Below, piece by piece: positions 1-5,159 of a stretch of 7,056 bases of DNA. The notes under the pieces were generated by a model. It worked only from the letters and a program-made list of their open reading frames with translations, was not told the origin of the DNA and made no database searches. Origin of the DNA: Bacteroidales bacterium (GTDB lineage Bacteria; Bacteroidota; Bacteroidia; Bacteroidales; Bacteroidaceae); assembly GCA_004555055.1 (NCBI GenBank), contig SFJN01000134.1, positions 1-7,056 on the forward strand, given 5' to 3'. The position numbers and the translations under genes were made by a program. How positions within the stretch are numbered: position 1 is the stretch's first letter; every line of letters starts with the position of its first letter.

Positions 1-188
1 GAATCCGACAATAGAATAGAAGTGACGCCAGTCAAAGGGATGGCTGAAAACAACTTGCCACACATCGTGAGATGAGAAAGCCCGAAACCGCCGTATGCGA
101 AACCGCATGTACGGTGGTGTGGGAGGTCGGTAAATGTGAAAGTAGGAGACAAATGCCTTTTATGATTAGCATTTACCTCCTACCCGAT
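1..188 (+). mobile_element. Group II intron, 3' end only (domains V and VI)
   Basis: This is the catalytic 3' end of a self-splicing group II intron, a retroelement that usually carries a reverse transcriptase/maturase. Domain V is seen at 87-118: ACCGCCGTA (87-95) pairs with TACGGTGGT (110-118), then TGCG (96-99) with CGCA (104-107), closing a 4-base loop, with the typical 2-base bulge TG at 108-109. A domain VI hairpin follows: GTAGGAG (142-148) pairs with CTCCTAC (177-183) and AAATGC (151-156) with GCATTT (169-174). The unpaired A at 175 is the likely branch-point adenosine, 8 bases before C183. An outer helix GGTCGG (125-130)/CCGATT (184-189) is also possible, so the exact 3' splice site is uncertain within about 183-189. 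Domains I-IV and nearly all of any maturase lie left of the window. Frame 1 is open from base 1 to a TGA at 73-75 and could be the last 24 codons of the maturase, but I cannot recognise that peptide. The intron call is firm; its class and whether it is intact are unknown. Confidence 0.8.
87..118 (+). ncRNA. Group II intron domain V catalytic hairpin
   Basis: This is a 32-base core of the roughly 34-nt domain V, the metal-binding catalytic centre of the intron ribozyme. Nine base pairs at the base (one G-U) are followed by a 2-base bulge at 108-109, four more pairs and a tetraloop at 100-103. The triad position reads CGC near the base of the 5' strand, a variant known alongside AGC. The flank GGTGTGGGAGG just after the stem is typical of bacterial introns of this type. 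Confidence 0.75.
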
Positions 189-398
189 TAAAAGCTCGGA
201 GGAAACGTTGCATTATCCCCCCCATCCCCCTCCCCCCTTCCTCACCGCCTATCCGAGGTCTCTCCTTATCACAAAAGGCGGTATCAGCGCCAAACAGGGC
301 AGCAGCGTAAGGGGTCACCACGGTGACGTCGGGCCCTCCCCTCCTCTCAGGCTGCCCTTTTGTGAGCCTGAGAGGGGCGTGTTTAGCCCCAAAACGCG
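189..398. other. Gene-free region between intron and tRNA terminator, with C-rich tract and hairpins
   Basis: I see no convincing gene here: the short open frames lack any recognisable domain and overlap on both strands. It holds a pyrimidine tract at 217-237 with C runs of 7, 5 and 6. It also holds small inverted repeats GGCG/CGCC at 277-280/288-291 and GTCAC/GTGAC at 314-318/323-327, a strong hairpin at 341-377, and a smaller one at 378-398. The strong hairpin pairs CCTCTCAGGCT (343-353) perfectly with AGCCTGAGAGG (365-375), and two more pairs extend it to 341 and 377. None is followed by a T-run on the + strand, so they are not obvious intrinsic terminators for + strand transcripts. This is the downstream flank of the intron. 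Confidence 0.5.
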
Positions 399-432
399 AA
401 AAAAAACCGAGACTTTCAACTGAAAATCCCGG
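399..432 (-). terminator. Rho-independent terminator of tRNA-Lys
   Basis: Read on the - strand, a stem of 11 pairs (bases 422-432 against 407-417, two G-U pairs) closes a 4-base loop at 418-421 and is followed directly by eight T residues (399-406 on the + strand are all A). It begins only 7 bases after the tRNA 3' end. This is a textbook intrinsic terminator placed to end the tRNA transcript. Confidence 0.85.
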
Positions 433-438
433 CTTCAG

Positions 439-511
439 TGAGTCGTTCGGGGCTCGAACCCGAGACCCATACATTAAAAGTGTATTGCTCTACCAACTGA
501 GCTAACGACCC
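439..511 (-). tRNA. tRNA-Lys (anticodon TTT)
   Basis: The reverse complement folds into a complete 73-nt cloverleaf. The acceptor stem GGGTCGT/ACGACTC has 7 pairs including one G-U. The D arm is GCTC-AGTTGGTA-GAGC. The anticodon arm is ATACA/TGTAT with loop CTTTTAA, giving anticodon TTT for lysine. The variable region is GGGTC, and the T arm is TCGGG-TTCGAGC-CCCGA with the conserved TTCGA. The discriminator base is A at 439. The CCA end is not encoded (CTG follows), so it must be added after transcription. The gene has its own promoter and terminator and is transcribed away from rfbA. Confidence 0.97.
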
Positions 512-542
512 AGCATCAGCGCTTTCTGCGCGTTTGCAAGTG

Positions 543-574
543 CAAATTTAGATATTGTCAGCTGATTGTACAAG
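543..574 (-). promoter_or_regulatory. Bacteroidetes-type promoter for tRNA-Lys
   Basis: On the - strand, TAAATTTG (550 to 543) matches the Bacteroidetes -7 element TAnnTTTG exactly. It lies 20 bases after CTTG (574 to 571), which matches the -33 TTTG box in three of four bases. The predicted transcript starts near 536, about 25 bases before the tRNA 5' end at 511. Confidence 0.7.
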
Positions 575-606
575 ACGAAGACTGTTTTTTTCGTGGAAAA
601 GCATCG

Positions 607-641
607 TTTTATGGTGTAAATGCCACGTCAAGACCATAAAA
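607..641. repeat. 9-bp perfect inverted repeat upstream of rfbA promoter
   Basis: TTTTATGGT (607-615) and ACCATAAAA (633-641) are perfect reverse complements separated by 17 bases, centred about 68 bases upstream of the predicted rfbA transcription start. It sits between the divergent tRNA-Lys and rfbA promoters. It could be an operator, or simply an AT-rich hairpin. No regulator can be named. Confidence 0.45.
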
Positions 642-677
642 TCGTCTCTTTTCTGCGTTACAAACGATAAAAATCCG

Positions 678-685
678 TAAATTTG
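678..685 (+). promoter_or_regulatory. Bacteroidetes -7 promoter element for rfbA operon
   Basis: TAAATTTG matches TAnnTTTG exactly and is followed by CA, as in the tRNA promoter on the other strand. It lies 32 bases before the rfbA start codon, so transcription would begin near 692 with a leader of about 26 bases. The -33 element is weak: the only candidates near the right spacing are TGCG (654-657) and TTCTG (651-655). Confidence 0.65.
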
Positions 686-717
686 CAGACAAACAAACTC
701 TCAACGACACCCAAAAT

Positions 718-1626
718 ATGAAAGGAATAGTTTTGGCGGGAGGTTCAGGCACTCGTCTTTACCCCATCACGAAGGGCATCAGCAAGCAGCTTATGCCGAT
801 TTTCGACAAACCGATGATATATTATCCCATAAGTGTGCTGATGATGGCGGGTATTCGCGAAATACTCATCATCTCCACCCCCTTTGACCTTCCGGGTTTC
901 AAACGCCTTCTGGGCGACGGCAGCGACTACGGCGTAAGGTTTGAATATGCCGAACAGCCGTCGCCCGACGGACTTGCACAAGCCTTCACCATCGGCGAGG
1001 AGTTTGTGGGCGATGACTGCGCATGTCTGGTACTTGGCGACAATATCTTCCATGGTGCGGGTTTCACCGCTATGCTCGAGGAGGCTCGCCGTACGGCAGA
1101 AGAGGAACATAAGGCTACGGTATTCGGATATTGGGTCAAAGATCCCGAGCGTTATGGCGTAGCGGCGTTTGATGCCGACGGCAACTGCCTGTCCATAGAG
1201 GAAAAACCTGCCTGTCCGAAATCGAACTATGCCGTTGTAGGGCTGTATTTCTATCCCAACAAGGTGGTGGACGTGGCGAAGCACATCGAGCCCAGTGCAC
1301 GCGGAGAATACGAGATTACGACAGTGAACCAGCGATTCCTTGAAGACGGCGAACTGAAAGTGCAGACCCTGGGACGGGGTTTTGCATGGCTCGACACCGG
1401 GACGTTCGACTCCCTTTCCGAAGCTTCAACGTATATCGAAGTCCTTGAAAAACGACAGGGACTGAAGGTGGGGTGCCTTGAGGGCATTGCATACCGGAAG
1501 GGGTGGATTACAGAAGAGCGCATGCGACAGTTGGCACAGCCCATGATAAAGAACCAGTATGGGCAATATCTGCTGAAGGTGATTGAAGATGTAAAACGTT
1601 TCGGACGCGATGCCCTTGCCTTCTGA
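718..1626 (+). CDS. rfbA: Glucose-1-phosphate thymidylyltransferase RfbA/RmlA
   Basis: This cytoplasmic enzyme joins glucose-1-phosphate to dTTP to give dTDP-glucose and pyrophosphate, the first and usually feedback-controlled step of dTDP-L-rhamnose synthesis. The 302-residue protein is slightly longer than the usual 290-295. The N-terminal nucleotide-binding signature GGSGTRL (residues 8-14) and KQL at 23-25 are intact. Further motifs are EQPSPDGLAQAF (79-90), GDNIFHG with metal-binding D108 (107-113), EEKP (161-164) and WLDTGT (224-229), all expected for this family. The ATG at 718 puts the signature at its normal distance. The leader CCAAAAT carries no Shine-Dalgarno, as is usual in Bacteroidetes. 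It is the first gene of rfbA-rfbC-rfbD, served by the promoter at 678-685. The rhamnose would go to cell-surface polysaccharide. Confidence 0.97.
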   Translation: MKGIVLAGGSGTRLYPITKGISKQLMPIFDKPMIYYPISVLMMAGIREILIISTPFDLPGFKRLLGDGSDYGVRFEYAEQPSPDGLAQAFTIGEEFVGDDCACLVLGDNIFHGAGFTAMLEEARRTAEEEHKATVFGYWVKDPERYGVAAFDADGNCLSIEEKPACPKSNYAVVGLYFYPNKVVDVAKHIEPSARGEYEITTVNQRFLEDGELKVQTLGRGFAWLDTGTFDSLSEASTYIEVLEKRQGLKVGCLEGIAYRKGWITEERMRQLAQPMIKNQYGQYLLKVIEDVKRFGRDALAF

Positions 1627-1719
1627 AACACTGTGCAGGCTACTCGACGAGCGTGGAGCATGGAAGGGCACAGCTATTGAATATTACCTTTTGAATATTG
1701 AACATTCCTTATTTTGAAG

Positions 1720-2304
1720 ATGGAAGTAATAACGACAGCGCTTGACGGGGTGCTTATTCTTGAGCCCCGTATCTTCAGGGATTCCCGAGGTTATTTTTTC
1801 GAATCCTTTTCACAGTGGGAATTCGATTCCAAGGTTGTCCCTTTGCTGGGTCACAGCGTCCGCTTCGTGCAGGACAACGAGTCTATGTCGTCATATGGGG
1901 TGATGCGTGGCCTGCACTACCAACGCATGCCTTATACGCAGAGCAAGCTTGTGCGGGTGGTGCAGGGCGCAGTACTTGATGTGGCAGTGGACATCCGTCA
2001 CGGGAGCAGCACATTCGGGCAGCATGTGGTGGTGGAACTGACAGCGGAGAATCGCCGCCAGCTTTTCATTCCACGGGGCTTTGCCCATGGCTTCGCAGTA
2101 TTGAGCCCCACCGCAGTATTCCAGTACAAGTGCGACAACTTCTATCATCCCGAAGCGGACGGGGGCATAAACATCCTGGACGAGACACTGCACATCGATT
2201 GGCGCATCCCCATAGCGGATGCCATCCTGTCGGAAAAAGACCTGAAGCACAGCCGTCTTGCTGATGCGGTGCCGGACTTTGACATCAACGACAGGCTATA
2301 CTGA
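1720..2304 (+). CDS. rfbC: dTDP-4-dehydrorhamnose 3,5-epimerase RfbC/RmlC
   Basis: The enzyme epimerises C3 and C5 of dTDP-4-keto-6-deoxyglucose, the third step to dTDP-L-rhamnose. I start it at the ATG at 1720 (194 aa). The frame is also open from an in-frame TTG at 1714, two codons earlier, but the ATG is the better choice and gives the usual RmlC N-terminus. Family features are FRDSRGYFFES near the N-terminus, the active-site histidine in MRGLHYQ (H66), KLVRVVQGAVLDVAVDIR with active-site lysine K76, IPRGFAHGF, and the YKCDNFYHPE block with the conserved tyrosine (Y136). LSEKD near the C-terminus is also typical. It lies 93 bases after rfbA. The gap carries TTGAATATT twice (1677-1685, 1691-1699) and a near-promoter TACCTTTTG with one base too many, so a separate weak promoter is possible but unproven. 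Confidence 0.96.
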   Translation: MEVITTALDGVLILEPRIFRDSRGYFFESFSQWEFDSKVVPLLGHSVRFVQDNESMSSYGVMRGLHYQRMPYTQSKLVRVVQGAVLDVAVDIRHGSSTFGQHVVVELTAENRRQLFIPRGFAHGFAVLSPTAVFQYKCDNFYHPEADGGINILDETLHIDWRIPIADAILSEKDLKHSRLADAVPDFDINDRLY

Positions 2305-2364
2305 AAATAAGTATACGAGGCTTTCCCCCAAAAGGACCTATAGCTGAATATTAAGCCCTAAAAC

Positions 2365-3252
2365 ATGAACATTCTGGTAACGGGAGCAAACGGACAATTG
2401 GGCAATGAAATGCGAATTGTCTCCAAGAAATCCCAAGATAATTATATCTTTACTGACGTTTGCGGAACAGAGTGTCCGGATATCGTCTTTCTGGATATCA
2501 CAGACCTTGATGCGGTCCGGTGCATTGTGATTGAACATGACGTCAAGGCAATCATCAACTGTGCAGCGTTTACCAATGTGGATGCTGCAGAAACCCATTA
2601 CGAACTGGCAGAAAAATTGAACGCCCATGCCCCGAACAACCTGGCAACGGTGATGAAGGAAGTGGACGGATGGCTCATACACATCTCCACGGACTATGTT
2701 TTCGGTGCAGAACCCTACAACACCCCTTGCCGTGAAGACCAAAAGGGAACACCTACAGGAGTGTATGGTGTGACCAAGTTGCACGGTGAGCAGCATATCA
2801 TCGCCTCCGGGTGTAAACATCTAATTTTTCGGACAGCATGGCTGTACTCCGAATTTGGCAAGAACTTTGTCAAGACCATGCTCTCCCTTATGCGCTCGCG
2901 CGACACGCTCAAAGTGGTTTACGACCAATGCGGCACACCCACCTATGCACTAGATTTGGCCACGACAATCTTCAGCATCCTAGAAGACCGGCTCTACGAA
3001 AAGCATTCCGGCATATATCATTATAGCAACGAGGGTGTCACATCGTGGTATGACTTCGCCATGACAATTGCCGACATAACAGGAGAAAAACACTGTGGAA
3101 TCATGCCATGCAGATCCAACGAATTCCCTTCGCCCGTGAAACGACCGTCATACAGTGTGCTCGACAAGACGAAAATCAAGAGGGACTTCGGCATTGAGGT
3201 CCCCTATTGGGTCGACTCCCTCAGGCAGTGCCTCCAGCGCATGGGCGAATAA
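2365..3252 (+). CDS. rfbD: dTDP-4-dehydrorhamnose reductase RfbD/RmlD
   Basis: This NAD(P)H-dependent extended short-chain reductase makes the last step, dTDP-4-keto-L-rhamnose to dTDP-L-rhamnose. The 295-residue length is normal. The Rossmann motif GANGQLG is at 7-13 and CAAFTNVDAAE at 66-76. The strand and active-site block HISTDYVFG is at 106-114, and catalytic Y134 and K138 lie in YGVTK. The C-terminal RPSYSVLD (260-267) is characteristic of RmlD. It starts 60 bases after rfbC, and the leader CCCTAAAAC has no Shine-Dalgarno. It ends the + strand operon, with a strong terminator about 120 bases beyond. rfbB, which often follows rfbD in Bacteroidales, is absent, so the 4,6-dehydratase must be encoded elsewhere. 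Confidence 0.96.
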   Translation: MNILVTGANGQLGNEMRIVSKKSQDNYIFTDVCGTECPDIVFLDITDLDAVRCIVIEHDVKAIINCAAFTNVDAAETHYELAEKLNAHAPNNLATVMKEVDGWLIHISTDYVFGAEPYNTPCREDQKGTPTGVYGVTKLHGEQHIIASGCKHLIFRTAWLYSEFGKNFVKTMLSLMRSRDTLKVVYDQCGTPTYALDLATTIFSILEDRLYEKHSGIYHYSNEGVTSWYDFAMTIADITGEKHCGIMPCRSNEFPSPVKRPSYSVLDKTKIKRDFGIEVPYWVDSLRQCLQRMGE

Positions 3253-3373
3253 CCGCAACATCAACATATAAAAATATAAAGCGGAAAGGGGGGAAGGAAC
3301 AAATACAGAGTCGCTCATCACCGTTTTGCGGAAGTTGCACGCATTCCTGATACGCTATTGTCGCTCGGGGGAA

Positions 3374-3422
3374 GACAGAAAACATCGGAATTCTCAAAAT
3401 AGGAGTTCCGATGTTTTCTGTC
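3374..3422. terminator. Bidirectional terminator between rfbD and the convergent SDR gene
   Basis: A 17-base perfect inverted repeat (3374-3390 with 3406-3422) extends inward by four more pairs (two of them G-U) to a 7-base loop at 3395-3401. The arms carry AAAA and TTTT blocks, so the hairpin can end transcripts from either side. It sits 121 bases after the rfbD stop and 18 bases after the stop of the - strand gene, between two convergent units. The stretch 3253-3373 has no other feature I can support. Confidence 0.85.
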
Positions 3423-3440
3423 ATACTGAAGGCTGTGATG

Positions 3441-4265
3441 CTATGCCATGGGGACCTGTGCCAAGATGTCAGCCTCGCGCCGCTTCCACGATTCCCGAAG
3501 AGTAAGTATATACGCTCCCCGGCAGGTATGCAACCGGCACGTTGCATCGTCGGCAAGCGCACGGAGCAGAGGTTCCGCCCCCTTCCGGGGCGTACTAATA
3601 AAAGGGCGAAAGAGAATGTCGGCCAGGCGATCGAACCATCGGTGCATGGTAATCATGGCTGTGTCCACCACTCCGGGGTCGGCACACGCCACACGGATGT
3701 CACGCTGCCTGAGCTCTTCGGCAAGACAGTGGGCAAAAACAGTAAGGGCGAGCTTGCTGCGCCCATAAGTGGCAAGTTGCGAAAACTTTCCTTCGCGTGG
3801 AAAGGCTTGGGGGATGTCCCAAAGCATACGCGTGACACTGGTGGTGAAGACGATATGCGACCTTGGAGGCATCAACGGGGACACAAGGCGTGCCAGGAGG
3901 GCTGTGGAAAGACAGTTGACACGATAGTCAAGCTCCACTCCGGAAACGTCAGGGGTGCTGTGACGCGTCATGGTGCCTGCCACATTCACCAATGCCGCCA
4001 CGGGGCGGTAAAGTTTTTTCAAATCGTCAACAAAACGTCGCACGCCGTTGAAACTGCTAAGGTCGAGGTGCAGCACAAGAATTTCTACACCTTGCACGTC
4101 GTTGCGGAGACGGTGTGCGAGGGCTTCGGCAGCATTTACGTTGCGGCAGGCCAACACCAGGGTCTTTCCCTCACGAGCGAGGGCTTCAGCCACAGCGCCG
4201 CCAATGCCGCCAGTGGCACCAGTAACGATGTATAGAGGATGAGAGGAGGGTGCAATGGGAGACAT
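3441..4265 (-). CDS. Short-chain dehydrogenase/reductase, retinol-dehydrogenase-like; possible hydroxysteroid dehydrogenase
   Basis: This is a classical-fold NAD(P)-dependent oxidoreductase. From the ATG at 4265 it has 274 residues. The frame is open further, to 4382, but that would add 39 residues of low quality overlapping the upstream gene, while the glycine-rich motif sits at its normal distance from this ATG. TGATGGIG is at 15-22. ACRN (39-42) places an arginine after the second strand, which usually means NADP(H). DL at 69-70, N117, S143 and YGRSK (Y167, K171) complete the catalytic set, and DPGVVDT is at 197-202. The Asn motif reads NVAG (94-97) rather than NNAG. The YGRSKLA form and the 24-residue gap between Ser and Tyr resemble the retinol dehydrogenase/WWOX-like branch. 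It is the last gene of the apparent steroid operon, 50 bases after the other SDR. The steroid substrate (3-oxo/3-hydroxy interconversion) is inferred from neighbours only. Confidence 0.85.
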   Translation of the reverse strand: MSPIAPSSHPLYIVTGATGGIGGAVAEALAREGKTLVLACRNVNAAEALAHRLRNDVQGVEILVLHLDLSSFNGVRRFVDDLKKLYRPVAALVNVAGTMTRHSTPDVSGVELDYRVNCLSTALLARLVSPLMPPRSHIVFTTSVTRMLWDIPQAFPREGKFSQLATYGRSKLALTVFAHCLAEELRQRDIRVACADPGVVDTAMITMHRWFDRLADILFRPFISTPRKGAEPLLRALADDATCRLHTCRGAYILTLRESWKRREADILAQVPMA

Positions 4266-4315
4266 GAGTGAAATGCTTAAGGGATGTTGGAGAGAAATGA
4301 GAGAGAGCAGAATCG

Positions 4316-5110
4316 TTAGCGGTCGAGGAGACGGTGTTTGACGGTCTTGGCCACGCATTCCGGCAGACGGGGAACAAGGCATACAGCAAGGCGGTTGAGG
4401 AGTCCGTTGACGTACTGCCTCTTGCCCTTGAACATCCGGCGTAAGGCTCCACGAACGAATTTCTGCGGTGTCGCCAATGCTCCAAGGCGTACGCCAAGGC
4501 GCTGGAGGTGGGGAGGGAGTCCGAAGAGGTCGGTGGCAATACCTCCAGGACAGGCCACCGTCACACTCACCCCCTCATCGGCAAGTTCCAGTGCAAGGGC
4601 ACGGGAGAAGACGCGGATATAAGCCTTCGTAGCAGCATAGAGCGCAATGCCGGGCATGGGCATCCAGCATGACATGGACGACATGTTGAGGATATAGCCG
4701 CAATGGCGACGTGACATGGCGTGTCCGAAACGATGGCAGAGTTGCGTCACGGCACGCATATGGAGGTCAACATAAAGGTTAAGGGTATGGGGTGAGGTGT
4801 CGAGGACGCTGCAGAAGGAGAAGATTCCGGCATTATTGACAAGGATGCTGACCTCAATGCCTTCACGCTCACAGTATTCATAGAGGGTGTCGGCGGCATT
4901 GGGGACAGTGAGGTCGAGGCAGTAGGAAAGGAAACGCTGCCGAGGATAAGTGTCTACAAGTTCTTCACACGTGCGTTCGAGGGCTTCTGCCTGGTTGCTG
5001 ACAAGTACAATATTGTGCCCCATGGCTGCCAGCTGGCGGGAAAACTCGAGGCCTATACCGCTCGAGGCTCCGGTGACAAGAGCTGTCATGGGGGTAAGAG
5101 ATGTGGACAT
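4316..5110 (-). CDS. Short-chain dehydrogenase/reductase; candidate 3-hydroxysteroid dehydrogenase
   Basis: This is a 264-residue classical SDR, the usual length. TGASSGIG (13-20) binds the cofactor pyrophosphate, D66 follows the third strand, and NNAG is at 92-95. The catalytic Ser is 144 or 145 (MSSMS), and YAATK gives Y158 and K162. PGG at 188-190 follows. The pattern NNAG/YAATKAY with a C-terminal extension resembles the COG0300 (DltE-like) branch, which includes 17beta-hydroxysteroid-dehydrogenase-12-like proteins, and differs from the RDH-like SDR downstream. A second ATG at 5089 (residue 8) is a possible alternative start. The hydrophobic stretch LLNRLAVCLVP near the end is short and not a clear membrane segment. 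It lies 49 bases after the flavin oxidoreductase and 50 before the next SDR. In reported Bacteroidales isoallolithocholate clusters a 3beta-HSDH of the SDR family accompanies 5AR and 5BR; which of the two SDRs here fills that role cannot be told from sequence alone. Confidence 0.87.
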   Translation of the reverse strand: MSTSLTPMTALVTGASSGIGLEFSRQLAAMGHNIVLVSNQAEALERTCEELVDTYPRQRFLSYCLDLTVPNAADTLYEYCEREGIEVSILVNNAGIFSFCSVLDTSPHTLNLYVDLHMRAVTQLCHRFGHAMSRRHCGYILNMSSMSCWMPMPGIALYAATKAYIRVFSRALALELADEGVSVTVACPGGIATDLFGLPPHLQRLGVRLGALATPQKFVRGALRRMFKGKRQYVNGLLNRLAVCLVPRLPECVAKTVKHRLLDR

Positions 5111-5159
5111 CTGAGTGCAGTCTTACGTTTGTGTTGTTTATGTTTTTTGTGAGCTTAAG

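Noticed and set aside
439..460. tRNA-Lys 3' end as the attachment site of an integrated element
   Set aside because: I found no repeat of the tRNA 3' end elsewhere in the window and no integrase gene, so there is no support beyond the nearby intron.
208..505. Small open frames (60-102 codons) around the tRNA on both strands
   Set aside because: They run through the tRNA, its terminator and the C-rich tract, have odd composition and no domains.
1714..1719. TTG start for rfbC two codons upstream
   Set aside because: An ATG at 1720 in the same frame gives the usual RmlC N-terminus; a rare start codon is not needed.
3411..4235. 274-codon + strand open frame opposite the RDH-like SDR
   Set aside because: It has no recognisable motif and is fully explained as the complement of the SDR gene; it also begins inside the terminator hairpin.
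4266..4382. N-terminal extension of the downstream SDR to an upstream ATG at 4382
   Set aside because: It would overlap the end of the upstream SDR by 67 bases and add 39 low-complexity residues before the cofactor motif; the ATG at 4265 gives the normal SDR spacing.
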